DNA of 64,000 nt from assembly GCF_019458805.1 (NCBI RefSeq), contig NZ_JAIBOA010000014.1, positions 1 to 64,000 on the forward strand. Direction: 5' to 3'. Position 1 is the stretch's first letter, and the number at the start of each line of letters is the position of its first letter. Source of the DNA: Actinomadura parmotrematis. Lineage in GTDB: Bacteria; Actinomycetota; Actinomycetes; Streptosporangiales; Streptosporangiaceae. Under the pieces are notes generated by a model, which was not told the origin of the DNA, ran no database searches, and saw nothing but the letters and a program-made list of their open reading frames with translations. This document shows positions 36,837-45,267 of this stretch, one piece after another. The translations under genes and the position numbers were made by a program.

Positions 36837-37425
36837 CGGGGCGGCGGGCGCCGCCTGGCTGGCGGACGCGCGCGCCCGCTGCGCGGCGGATCCGGCCGCG
36901 GTCGCGCCGCTGTTCGCGGCCGCCGCCCGGTCCTGCGGGCGCGGCGCGGCGGGCGTGCGCGCCCGCCTGGACCTGCTGCTCGCCACCGGGCTGCGCGGCG
37001 GCGCCCTCGCGGCGCTGCTCGCCGACCTGTACGGGCACGGCGACACCGCCGAGCGCCTCGCCGTCCTCGCCGCGCTGCCGGTGCTGGACGGGCGGCGCGG
37101 CCTCGGCGGCGGGGCGGTCCCGCTGGTGCTGGACGCGCTGCGCGCCAACGACGTCCGGCTCTTCGGGGCGGTGCTCGGCGCCGCCGGCCCGTACGCCGCC
37201 GCGCACCTGGACGGTCCCGCCTACCGGCAGGCCGTCCTGAAGTGCGCGGCGGCGGGTGTGCCGCTGGACGGCCTCGCGGGCCTGGAGGCGCGCGCCGACG
37301 CCGAGCTCGCCCGCATGCTCGGCGACCACGTCCGGGAGCTGCGGGTGGCGGGGCGGCCCGTCACGCCGGACCTGGCGCGCGCCCTCGCGCGCGTCGCGAC
37401 CCTCGTCTCGAACGGAGCACGGTGA
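36826..37425 (+). CDS. eboA: EboA-domain protein
   Basis: 199 residues, all-helical, HEAT-like: RLDLLLATGLRGGALAALLA, DTAERLAVLAALPVLDG, VPLVLDALRANDVRLFGAVL, and the family's YRQAVLKCAAAGVPLDGL then ARADAELARML. EboA is the marker of ebo clusters and has no known reaction; it may be a scaffold. GTG start; 11-base overlap with the previous gene and one-base overlap (TGATG) with the next. Confidence 0.88.
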   Translation: MPADGAAGAAWLADARARCAADPAAVAPLFAAAARSCGRGAAGVRARLDLLLATGLRGGALAALLADLYGHGDTAERLAVLAALPVLDGRRGLGGGAVPLVLDALRANDVRLFGAVLGAAGPYAAAHLDGPAYRQAVLKCAAAGVPLDGLAGLEARADAELARMLGDHVRELRVAGRPVTPDLARALARVATLVSNGAR

Positions 37426-38279
37426 TGCGCCTCTTCGACCCGCACGTGCACATGAGCTCCCGCACCACCGACGACTACGAGGCGATGCGCGCCGCCGGGG
37501 TGCGGGCGCTCGTCGAGCCGGCCTTCTGGGTGGGGCAGCCGCGCACCGGCCCCGGCTCGTTCACCGACTACTTCGACGCGCTGCTCGGCTGGGAGCCGCA
37601 CCGGGCCGCGCAGTTCGGCATCCGGCACCACTGCGCGCTCGCGCTGAACCCGAAGGAGGCGAACGACGCGCGCTGCCGGCCCGTCCTCGACCTGCTGCCG
37701 CGCTACCTGGCCAAGGACGGCGTCGTCGCGGTCGGCGAGATCGGGTTCGACGGGCTGACCGATGCGGAGGAGGAGGCGTTCCGGGTCCAGGCCGGGCTCG
37801 CCGTCGGGTTCGGGCTGCCGGTGCTGGTGCACACCCCGCACCGCGACAAGGCGGCGGGGACGCGCCGCAGCCTGGAGGTCGTCGCCGAGTGCGGCGTGCC
37901 GCCGGGCCTCGTGCTGCTCGACCACCTGAACGAGCTGACGATCGCGATGGCGCGGGACGCGGGCGTGTGGGCGGGCCTGTCGGTCTACCCGGACACCAAG
38001 CTCGACGAGCGCCGCACGGTCGCGCTCCTCCGCGAATACGGCACGGACCGCGTGCTGGTGAATTCGGCCGCGGACTGGGGGCGCAGCGATCCGCTGAAGA
38101 CGGCGAAGGTCGCGTTCGCGATGCTGGCCGCCGGTTTCTCCGAGGACGACGTGGACGCCGTGCTGTGGCGCAACCCCGTCGAGTTCTACGGGCAGAGCGG
38201 CCGCCTCGACCTGGACGGCCCGGACGGCGGCGCGCCGCCGGACGGCTACGCGGGCAACACGATCCGGCGGGGCGGCTGA
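37425..38279 (+). CDS. TatD-like metal hydrolase (ebo operon)
   Basis: 284 residues. Amidohydrolase-type barrel: LFDPHVHMSSRT holds the HxH metal pair, GEIGFDG a Glu ligand, VLVHTPHRD and LLDHLNE further His, and LVNSAADWGRSD the catalytic Asp. The TatD-like ebo protein is called EboB in some annotations; I have not used the symbol. GGAG precedes the ATG. Followed without a gap by eboE. Confidence 0.87.
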   Translation: MRLFDPHVHMSSRTTDDYEAMRAAGVRALVEPAFWVGQPRTGPGSFTDYFDALLGWEPHRAAQFGIRHHCALALNPKEANDARCRPVLDLLPRYLAKDGVVAVGEIGFDGLTDAEEEAFRVQAGLAVGFGLPVLVHTPHRDKAAGTRRSLEVVAECGVPPGLVLLDHLNELTIAMARDAGVWAGLSVYPDTKLDERRTVALLREYGTDRVLVNSAADWGRSDPLKTAKVAFAMLAAGFSEDDVDAVLWRNPVEFYGQSGRLDLDGPDGGAPPDGYAGNTIRRGG

Positions 38280-39392
38280 ATGCGGTTCCGCCATCCGGAC
38301 GGGACGCGCGTCCACCTCGCGTACTGCACGAACGTCCATCCGGCCGAGGACCTGGACGGCGTGATCGCGCAGCTCGCGGCGCACGCCCGGCCGGTGCGCG
38401 AGCGCCTCGGCGCGCCGCTGCTCGGCGTCGGCCTGTGGCTGGCGCGGCCCGTCGTGGACGCCCTGCTGCGCGAGGGCACCGGGCGGCTGCGGGCGGCGCT
38501 CGCCGCCAACGGCCTGGAGGCGGTGACGCTGAACGGGTTCCCGTACCGGGGGTTCCAGGAGCGGGTGGTGAAGCACCGCGTCTACCACCCGGACTGGACG
38601 AGGGACGAGCGCCTCCGCTACACCCTCGACCTCGCGCGCGTCCTTGCCGAGCTGCTGCCGGACGATGCCGACGGCGGCAGCGTCTCGACACTGCCGCTCG
38701 CCTGGCGCGAGCCCTGGACGCCGCGCGACGCCGGCGCGGCGCGCCGCAACCGCGAGCGGCTCGCCGAGGGGCTCGCCGGGCTCGGCAGGACGATCCGCGT
38801 CGGGTTCGAGCCCGAGCCCGGCTGCGTCGTCGAGACCACCGAGGGGGCCGTCCGGCACCTGGCGGGGCGCGACGGGCACGGGGTGTGCCTGGACGCCTGC
38901 CATCTCGCCGTCGCGTTCGAGGACCCGGGCGAGGCGGTGGCGCGCCTCGGCGCGGCGGGCCTGCCCGTCGTGAAGCTCCAGGCGTCGGCGGCGCTGCATC
39001 TGGACGACCCGGCGGACCCGGCCGGGCGGGCGGCGCTGGAGGCGTACGCCGAGCCGCGCTTCCTGCACCAGGTGCGCGAGCGCGGCCACGGCGCGGGCGC
39101 CGACGACCTGCCCGCCGCCGCCCTGCCGGGGCGCGGCGCCTGGCGCGTCCACTTCCACGTCCCGCTGCACGCCGACCCGCCCCCGCCGCTCCGCTCCACC
39201 CGCGACGTCCTGGACGGGACGCTCCGCGCGCTCCTCGGCGGCGCGCGGGCGCTCACCCCGCACGTGGAGGTCGAGACCTACACCTGGGGCGTGCTGCCCG
39301 GCGCCCCGCCCGACCGCGCGGACGGGATCGCCGCCGAACTCGCCTGGACCCGCGACAGGCTCACCGCCCTCGGGCTGAAGGAGGACACGTGA
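38280..39392 (+). CDS. eboE: metabolite traffic protein EboE
   Basis: 370 residues. TIM-barrel with YCTNVHPAEDLDGV near residue 15, LTLNGFPYRGFQ, VGFEPEPGCVVETTEGAV, VCLDACHLAVAFED and HFHVPLHADPPP. Conserved Cys/His/Glu pattern of the EboE family, probably metal dependent. The family was named for movement of a scytonemin precursor to the periplasm in cyanobacteria; its reaction is unknown. Abuts the previous stop and overlaps the next gene by GTGA. Confidence 0.9.
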   Translation: MRFRHPDGTRVHLAYCTNVHPAEDLDGVIAQLAAHARPVRERLGAPLLGVGLWLARPVVDALLREGTGRLRAALAANGLEAVTLNGFPYRGFQERVVKHRVYHPDWTRDERLRYTLDLARVLAELLPDDADGGSVSTLPLAWREPWTPRDAGAARRNRERLAEGLAGLGRTIRVGFEPEPGCVVETTEGAVRHLAGRDGHGVCLDACHLAVAFEDPGEAVARLGAAGLPVVKLQASAALHLDDPADPAGRAALEAYAEPRFLHQVRERGHGAGADDLPAAALPGRGAWRVHFHVPLHADPPPPLRSTRDVLDGTLRALLGGARALTPHVEVETYTWGVLPGAPPDRADGIAAELAWTRDRLTALGLKEDT

Positions 39393-40744
39393 CCTCGCTC
39401 GTCGTCGTCGACGTCGCCGGTCTCACCCCGCGCCTGCTCGCGCACATGCCGCGCCTCTCCGCCGCGATGCGCGGCCGGGCGGCGCTCGGGACGGTGCTGC
39501 CCGCCGTCACCTGCCCGGTGCAGTCCACGTTCCTGACCGGCGAGCCGCCCGCGCGCCACGGCGTCGTCGGCAACGGCTGGTACTTCCGCGGCCTCGGCGA
39601 GGTGCTGCTCTGGCGACAGCACCACCGCCTCGTCGGCGGCACCAAGGTCTGGGAGGACGCCCGCCGCGCCCGTCCCGGCTACACCGTCGCGAACGTCTGC
39701 TGGTGGTACGCGATGGGCGCGGACGTCGACTGGACGGTGACGCCGCGGCCCGTCTACCACGCCGACGGCCGCAAGTCCCCCGACTGCTACACCGCGCCGC
39801 CGGAGCTGCGGGTCGAGCTGACGCGCGCGCTCGGCCGGTTCCCGCTGTTCGACTACTGGGGGCCGAAGGCCGGCATCGCCTCCACCCGCTGGATCGTCGG
39901 CGCGGCCCGGCTGCTGCTGGAGCGCCACCGCCCCGACCTGACCCTCGTCTACGTCCCGCACCTGGACTACGACCTCCAGCGGTTCGGGCCGGACGGGCCC
40001 GAGGCCGTCGCGGCGGCGCGGGCCGCCGACGCCGAGCTCGCGCCGCTGCTCGCCGACGCGGCCGCGGCCGGCGCGGTCACGGTCGTGCTGTCGGAGTACG
40101 GCATCACGCCGGTGTCGCGGCCGGTGGACGTCAACCGGGCGCTCCGCCGCGCCGGGCTGCTCGCGGTGCACCGGCAGGCCGGCATGGAGTACCTGGACCC
40201 GTGGACGTCGCGGGCGTTCGCCGTCGCCGACCACCAGGTCGCGCACGTCTACGTCCGCGACCCCGCCGACGTCGCCGCGACCGCGGACGTCCTCGCCGAC
40301 CTGCGGGGCGTCGCCGAGGTGCTGGACGGCGACGGCAAGGCCGACGCGGGCCTCGACCACGCGCGGGCGGGGGAGCTCGTCGCGGTCGCCGAGCCGGACG
40401 CCTGGTTCACCTACTACTACTGGCTCGACGACGCGCTCGCGCCCGACTTCGCGCGGCACGTCGACATCCACCGCAAGCCCGGCTACGACCCGGCCGAGCT
40501 GTTCTTCGACCGGTTCGGCAAGGCGAAGGCGGCGCGGGCGCTCGCCCGCAAGGAGCTCGGCCTCCGCTACCGCATGGACGTCGTGCCGCTCGACCCGTCG
40601 ATGGTGCGCGGCAGCCACGGGCGGCTCCCGGACGGGCCGGACGACGGGCCCGTCCTGCTCTGCTCGGAGCCCCTGGAGCGCGGCGCGTACGAGGCGGTCG
40701 AGGTCAAGGGACTGCTGCTGTCGCTCGCCGGTCTGGCCCTGTAA
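39389..40744 (+). CDS. alkaline-phosphatase-superfamily phosphodiesterase (ebo operon)
   Basis: 451 residues. Nucleotide pyrophosphatase-like: Thr nucleophile in LPAVTCPVQSTFLTG (about residue 42), NGWYFRG, VYVPHLDYDLQRFG, VLSEYGITPV, VADHQVAHVYV, PDAWFTYYYW and VPLDPSMVRGSHGR carry metal-binding Asp and His. No signal peptide, so it acts in the cytoplasm or is exported otherwise. Last ebo gene (EboF-like in position). The TAA stop lies within the -10 box of the next gene. Confidence 0.87.
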   Translation: MTSLVVVDVAGLTPRLLAHMPRLSAAMRGRAALGTVLPAVTCPVQSTFLTGEPPARHGVVGNGWYFRGLGEVLLWRQHHRLVGGTKVWEDARRARPGYTVANVCWWYAMGADVDWTVTPRPVYHADGRKSPDCYTAPPELRVELTRALGRFPLFDYWGPKAGIASTRWIVGAARLLLERHRPDLTLVYVPHLDYDLQRFGPDGPEAVAAARAADAELAPLLADAAAAGAVTVVLSEYGITPVSRPVDVNRALRRAGLLAVHRQAGMEYLDPWTSRAFAVADHQVAHVYVRDPADVAATADVLADLRGVAEVLDGDGKADAGLDHARAGELVAVAEPDAWFTYYYWLDDALAPDFARHVDIHRKPGYDPAELFFDRFGKAKAARALARKELGLRYRMDVVPLDPSMVRGSHGRLPDGPDDGPVLLCSEPLERGAYEAVEVKGLLLSLAGLAL

Positions 40745-40755
40745 CGTCCGCTGCC
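40742..40755 (+). promoter_or_regulatory. leaderless-type -10 box of amidase, over the ebo stop codon
   Basis: TAACGT at 40742-40747 includes the TAA stop of the previous gene and lies eight bases before ATG 40756. The amidase may thus have its own transcript. Confidence 0.4.
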
Positions 40756-41544
40756 ATGGTGACTTGGCGGGTTCTGGGTGTCGGGACGGCCGCGCTCGCG
40801 GTCGCGGGAGGCGCCGCCGGCGTCGCGGTCGGGTCGGCGGGGGACGCGCCGCCCGCGCGGGCCGTCGCGGCGGCGGCGGGCAAGCCGCTGGCGGGGAAGG
40901 TCATCGTCATCGACCCGGGGCACAACGGGCTGAACTACAAGCATCCGAAGACCATCAACAAGCTCGTCCCGGCCGGGCCGAAGAAGAAGGCGTGCGACAC
41001 CACCGGCACCGCCACCGCGTCCGGCTACACCGAGCACGCCTACACCTGGGACGTGGCGAACCGGACGGCGAAGCTGCTGCGCGCGCAGGGCGCCACGGTG
41101 AAGCTGACCCGCCCGAACGACAAGGGCGTCGGGCCGTGCGTGAACCAGCGCGCCGCGATCGGCAACAAGGCGCGCGCCGACGCGGCCATCTCGATCCACG
41201 CGGACGGGGCGCCGGCGTCCAAGCGGGGGTTCCACGTCATCCTGCCGGGTTACGTGAAGGGGTACACCGGGCCGATCGTCGCGCCGTCCAAGCGGCTCGG
41301 GTACGACGTCCGCAACGCCTTCAAGAAGGGCAGCGGGCAGCCGTACGCGAACTACGTCGCCAAGAACGGCATCGACGTGCGCACCGACCTCGGCGGGCTG
41401 AACATGTCGACCGTGCCGAAGGTCTTCATCGAGTGCGGCAACATGCGCAACGCCACCGACGCCAAGCGGATGAAGAGCGCCGCGTGGCGGCAGAAGGCGG
41501 CCGCCGCCCTCGCGGCGGGCCTCGCCGCCTACGTCGAGCGCTGA
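40756..41544 (+). CDS. N-acetylmuramoyl-L-alanine amidase
   Basis: 262 residues. Signal or anchor segment at about 5-35, then an Amidase_3 domain: VIVIDPGHNG (zinc His), GYTEHAYTWDVANR (zinc Glu), ISIHADG (zinc His) and VFIECGNMRNATDAKRM (catalytic Glu). Cuts the MurNAc-L-Ala bond in septal wall, Rv3717/CwlM-like. No cell-wall-binding repeat. Follows the ebo operon but likely separate. Confidence 0.94.
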   Translation: MVTWRVLGVGTAALAVAGGAAGVAVGSAGDAPPARAVAAAAGKPLAGKVIVIDPGHNGLNYKHPKTINKLVPAGPKKKACDTTGTATASGYTEHAYTWDVANRTAKLLRAQGATVKLTRPNDKGVGPCVNQRAAIGNKARADAAISIHADGAPASKRGFHVILPGYVKGYTGPIVAPSKRLGYDVRNAFKKGSGQPYANYVAKNGIDVRTDLGGLNMSTVPKVFIECGNMRNATDAKRMKSAAWRQKAAAALAAGLAAYVER

Positions 41545-41570
41545 CCGCGGGTTCTGTCGTACCCCGCGCC

Positions 41571-41600
41571 TAGTATTCGAACATGCGATCGAACATGCGG
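41571..41600 (+). promoter_or_regulatory. promoter and tandem 12-bp repeat over a start codon
   Basis: TAGTAT (41571-41576) is six bases before ATG 41583. Right after it TCGAACATGCGA (41577-41588) and TCGAACATGCGG (41589-41600) are tandem copies, each with an in-frame ATG. Confidence 0.5.
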
Positions 41601-42176
41601 GGCGCGGGCGCGGCGGACCGGTTGCCGATCTTCCGTTCCCGGTTGCAGGGCGAGGTGCTGGCCCGGCTGCTGCTCGGGCCGGCCCGCGAGCTCACCATGC
41701 TCGACCTCGCCGTCATGCTGCGCACCGACCTCGCCTCGGTGGTCGCCGAGGTCGACCGGCTCGCCCGCGCCGGGCTCGTGGCGCTGCGGCGCGGCGCCTC
41801 CGGCCGCCTCGTCGCGCGGGACGCCGCGAGCCCCCTCTACGAGCCGCTCGCCCGCCTGCTCGCGCTGACGTTCGGGCCGGCTGCGGTGCTCGGCGAGGAG
41901 TTCGGCCGCCTGCCGGGCGTCCGCGAGCTGCACCTGTTCGGGGCGTGGGCGGCGCACTACGCGTCGCCCGACGGCGGGCCGCCCGGCGACGTGGAGGTCC
42001 TCGTCGTCGGCGATGTCGACCGCGTCGCCGCCTACGACGCCGCCCAGGAGTCCGCCGCCCGCCTCGGCCTGCCCGTCCACCCGGTGGTCCGGGCGCGGGA
42101 GGCGTGGGAGGGCGACGGCGACCCGTTCCTGCGCGAGATCCGCGCCGGCCCCCTGATGCGCGTCGGCCGCTACTGA
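41583..42176 (+). CDS. winged-helix / nucleotidyltransferase-like regulator
   Basis: 197 residues. N-terminal ArsR-like wHTH (about 15-80: LLLGPARELTMLDLAVML, VVAEVDRLARAGLVALRR) and a C-terminal MNT-type fold with LFGAWAAHYASPDGGPPGDVEVLVVGD. The catalytic DxD reads DVE, so the transferase is probably inactive. Usually classed as a transcription regulator. ATG 41583 chosen from its -10 box; 41595 also possible. No HEPN partner is seen nearby. Confidence 0.8.
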   Translation: MRSNMRGAGAADRLPIFRSRLQGEVLARLLLGPARELTMLDLAVMLRTDLASVVAEVDRLARAGLVALRRGASGRLVARDAASPLYEPLARLLALTFGPAAVLGEEFGRLPGVRELHLFGAWAAHYASPDGGPPGDVEVLVVGDVDRVAAYDAAQESAARLGLPVHPVVRAREAWEGDGDPFLREIRAGPLMRVGRY

Positions 42177-43150
42177 GCGGCGGGCGCGGCGAGCCAAGCG
42201 CCGATCCCGGCGTCAAGGCGGGCCTTCGTCGTGGCGGGCGCGAACGAGGCGGCGACGGCGTTGCGGGCCAGCTCGGCGAGGACGGCGTCGCCGTACCCGA
42301 ACGCGTCGCGGACGCGCGCGTACTCGGCGGCGAGCGGCGCGCCCGTCATCGCCGGGACGTCGGTGTTCACCGTGACGAGCAGCCCGGCGTCGCGGAGGCG
42401 CGGCAGCGGATGCCCGGCGAGCGACGGCGCGAAGCCGAGCGCGACGTTGGACGACGGGCAGACCTCCAGCGGGATGCGGCGCTCGCGGACCTCGGCGGTG
42501 AGGTCCGGGTCGTCCAGCACCCGGACGCCGTGGCCGAGCCGTTCGGCGCGGCCGCCGCCGATCGCCTGCCGCACGCTCGCCGCCCCCGCCGCCTCCCCGG
42601 CGTGGTGCACGACGTGCAGGCCCGCGTCGCGGGCGGCGGCGAACACCGCCTCGAACGGCTCGCCGGGATGCGCCTCGTCGCCGGCGAGGCCGACGGCGAC
42701 GACCTCCTCGTGGCGGCGGGCGAGCTCCAGCGTCCGCCGGGCGCGCTCGACGGAGCGGCGGCGCGAGTGGTCCAGGATCAGCCGCGTCTCGATCCCGAAG
42801 TCCTCGCGCCCCCGGGCGAGCCCTTCGAGGACCGCCTCCAGCGGCATCTCCGGCGCGCCGAGGCGCTCGCCGTGGGCGGCGGCGGTGAACGACGGCTCGG
42901 CGTAGCGGGTGCCCTGCGCGGCCTCGTCGGCGCAGTACTCGTAGGCGATGCGGCGGAAGTCGCCGGCCGTCCGCAGGCAGTCGCGCACGAGCGTGTTCTG
43001 CTCGAAGAAGCCGGCGAACCCGGACGGGGCCGCCTGCGCCGGGACGTCCAGCCCGTTGGCGGCGCCGATCTCCTGGAGCGTCGTCCAGCGGACCGAGCTC
43101 TCCAGGTGGACGTGCAGGTGGGCCTTCGGCAGGGCTACGAGATCGCGCAC
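42170..43150 (-). CDS. add: adenosine deaminase
   Basis: 326 residues. Deaminates adenosine to inosine. LPKAHLHVHLES (zinc pair), DEAHPGEPF, VVHHAGEA, CPSSNVALG and TVNTDVPAMTG fit the family. The usual catalytic NTDDP reads NTDVP: zinc Asp kept, the next Asp changed to Val; this position also varies in other bacteria, so a different purine substrate is possible. GTG 43150 has TAGCCT (43163-43158) seven bases upstream. Ends over the stop of the previous gene by seven bases. Confidence 0.9.
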   Translation of the reverse strand: MRDLVALPKAHLHVHLESSVRWTTLQEIGAANGLDVPAQAAPSGFAGFFEQNTLVRDCLRTAGDFRRIAYEYCADEAAQGTRYAEPSFTAAAHGERLGAPEMPLEAVLEGLARGREDFGIETRLILDHSRRRSVERARRTLELARRHEEVVAVGLAGDEAHPGEPFEAVFAAARDAGLHVVHHAGEAAGAASVRQAIGGGRAERLGHGVRVLDDPDLTAEVRERRIPLEVCPSSNVALGFAPSLAGHPLPRLRDAGLLVTVNTDVPAMTGAPLAAEYARVRDAFGYGDAVLAELARNAVAASFAPATTKARLDAGIGAWLAAPAAQ

Positions 43151-43207
43151 GGAGCGCAGGCTAGGCCCGCGACGCCCGGCCGGACCACCGGTTTTCCGCC
43201 CGCCCCG

Positions 43208-43309
43208 TGACCACCCGGTCGCCCCCCGTCGAGATGCGGCGTGTTGCCCACTTCGAAGATCGAAAGTGGACAACACGCCGCATCTCAACGTTCGATGACC
43301 GGGTGGTCA
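43208..43309. repeat. 102-bp near-perfect palindrome
   Basis: Outer arms TGACCACCCGGTC (43208-43220)/GACCGGGTGGTCA (43297-43309), unpaired 10-base spacers, then GAGATGCGGCGTGTTG (43231-43246)/CAACACGCCGCATCTC (43271-43286), one mismatch, CCACTT/AAGTGG and a 10-base centre. Both strands read MTTRS..VEMRRV. Lies between the LEA-like stop and add. MITE/REP-like element or terminator. Confidence 0.85.
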
Positions 43310-43317
43310 TGATGGGG

Positions 43318-45267
43318 CTACTCGTCGAGGGCGCGCTTGACCAGCTCGCGGGCGGTGCCGGTGACGAGGCGGGCGCCCTCCCGTCCCACCCGGAACGACT
43401 GCCGGGCGAGGGCGCCGGCGACCTTGGCGGGCGACAGCTCGCTCGGCGGCTGCTCCCGCCGCGCTTCGCCGTGCGGGACGTGGCCGGGCGCGTGGAACGG
43501 CTCGGCCGTCTGCCAGGCGACCCCGGTGTCCTGCTCGGGTCGGCCGGCGAACAGCCGCTCGCCCTGCTCGGCCGACAGCCGCTCGCGCTGCGGGTTGGCG
43601 ACCGGCCCGATGTAGCCGTCGGTGTCGCCGTCCTGGCGGACGTTGTGGGCGGGCGCCGTGCGGCCGGCCGGCGCCGGCCCGGTGTCGCCCGCCGCCGCCC
43701 GCCCGGACGCGTCGCCGCCCGAGGGCCGCCGCTCCTCGCGGCGCGCGGCCGGACTCTCCACGGTCGCGATGGGCCGCACCCGCCGCACACCCTGGGGCGG
43801 CGTCGTCCCGGCGGCCTCGCGCGCCACCCAGGCCGCCCCGCCGCTGATGTCCCCCGTCAGCCGAGCCGCCTCCCCGCCGGCCCCCCCGACGACCTCGCGC
43901 ACAGCCCCGGCCGCCGCACCCCCGACGACCCGCTCCCGTCCAGCCCTGCCGTGCCGCCCGCGCCCCGCGCCGTTGCTCTGTTTGCGTTCCGCGCTGTCGC
44001 TCTGTTTGCGTTCCGCGCTGTCGCTCTGCTCGCGTTCCGCGCCGTCGCTCTGCTCGCGTTCCGCGCTGTCGCCCTGTCCGCGCCCCGTGCTGTCGCTCCG
44101 CTCACGCCTCACGTCGTGGCTCGCCTCGCGCCCCGAGCCGGAGCCTTGCTCGCGGCTCGGGCCGTCGTCCGGCTCGCGGTCCGCGCTGTTGATCGGCTCG
44201 TGGGCCGGGCTGTTGTCTGGCCCGCGGACCGTCTTCGGCTCGTCGGGCTCGCGCGTTCCGCGCGCGGGGCGCTCGCTGCCGTTGCGCGCTGTCCGCGGAG
44301 CGGGGTCGTCGCTGTCGCGCACGTCACGGGAGGGCTGACCGGCGGCGTCGTGTGTGGCGCCCACGGCCTGCCCGGCGGTGTTCACGGTCTGGTCCGCGCT
44401 GTCGCGGGCGGTGGTGACGGCCTGCCCGGCGGTGTCGGTCGCCTGGGCGGTGGTGTCCGCCAGCCGGCCGGTCGTGTCGCGGGCGGTGTCGGTCACCTGG
44501 TTCGTGGCGTCGCGGGCGGTGTCCGCGGCCTTGCCGGTGGTGTCGCGGACGGTGGCGGTGGCCTGGTCGCCCACGTCGCGCACGGCGCCGGTGGCGTCCC
44601 TGGCGACGTCGGGGACGTTCTGGACGGCGTCGCCCGCGCCGCGGCCGACCTCGCCGAGGGCCTTGCCGGCGCCGCGGCCGACGCCCTGGAGGGTGCCGGC
44701 CGCGCCGCGGCCCACTTCGCCGAGGGCCTTGTCGGCGCCCCTGCCGACGCCCTGGAGGGTGTCGCCGGCCCCCCGGCCGACCTCGGTCAGGGCGCCGCGG
44801 GCGCCGCCGCCGACGTCCTGGAGGGCCGCGCCCGCGCCCCGGGTCAGGTCCCGCAGGATGTCGGGGTTGTTGTCGATCGTGGTGAGGACGCGTTCGAGGA
44901 TCGCCGCGACGTTGTCCAGCCGCACCTTCAGCAGGGCCTGCGCGTGCACGCCCTTCAGCGTCAGGTCGACCTGGCCGAGGAAGACGTCGGCGCCCACGTT
45001 GAGGCGGACGAGGTCGAGCACCTCGGCCTGGAGGGAGACCTTGGCCCGCAGGTCCTGGACGGTGAGGTCGAGTTCCTCGACCGTCAGGTCGGGCACGTCC
45101 AGCAGGACGTCCGGCTCGTCGCGGTTCGACGAGCGGCGCGCGGCGGCGTGGTCGATGGCGGTGCGGTCGACGTTCGCGCGGCCGTCACGCCCGGCGCGCT
45201 CGTCCCGGCGCTCGACGTCGCCGCCCTGGCCGCGCCATTCGGCCGTGCCCTCGGTCCCCTCGGCCAT
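43318..45267 (-). CDS. LEA-like repetitive protein
   Basis: 649 residues. A folded N-terminal domain (about 48-140, DVLLDVPDLTVEELDLTVQD ... LNVGADVFLGQVDLTL ... LTTIDNNPDI) is followed by GVGRGA/EVGRGA repeats (about 145-215), 11-mer-like ARDTTG/TARDATNQVTD repeats like group 3 LEA proteins (about 220-310), EREQSDSA-type 8-residue repeats (about 390-430), and a charged tail. No signal peptide. Role is probably stress or surface protection; unproven. ATG has GGGGGAG upstream. Confidence 0.75.
   Translation of the reverse strand: MAEGTEGTAEWRGQGGDVERRDERAGRDGRANVDRTAIDHAAARRSSNRDEPDVLLDVPDLTVEELDLTVQDLRAKVSLQAEVLDLVRLNVGADVFLGQVDLTLKGVHAQALLKVRLDNVAAILERVLTTIDNNPDILRDLTRGAGAALQDVGGGARGALTEVGRGAGDTLQGVGRGADKALGEVGRGAAGTLQGVGRGAGKALGEVGRGAGDAVQNVPDVARDATGAVRDVGDQATATVRDTTGKAADTARDATNQVTDTARDTTGRLADTTAQATDTAGQAVTTARDSADQTVNTAGQAVGATHDAAGQPSRDVRDSDDPAPRTARNGSERPARGTREPDEPKTVRGPDNSPAHEPINSADREPDDGPSREQGSGSGREASHDVRRERSDSTGRGQGDSAEREQSDGAEREQSDSAERKQSDSAERKQSNGAGRGRHGRAGRERVVGGAAAGAVREVVGGAGGEAARLTGDISGGAAWVAREAAGTTPPQGVRRVRPIATVESPAARREERRPSGGDASGRAAAGDTGPAPAGRTAPAHNVRQDGDTDGYIGPVANPQRERLSAEQGERLFAGRPEQDTGVAWQTAEPFHAPGHVPHGEARREQPPSELSPAKVAGALARQSFRVGREGARLVTGTARELVKRALDE

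Noticed and set aside
35185-40744. Ebo operon as a mobile island
   Set aside because: No integrase, repeats or tRNA at the edges, and base composition is like the neighbours.
43208-43309. Short peptide gene MTTRS...
   Set aside because: Appears on both strands only because the DNA is a palindrome; no ribosome site.
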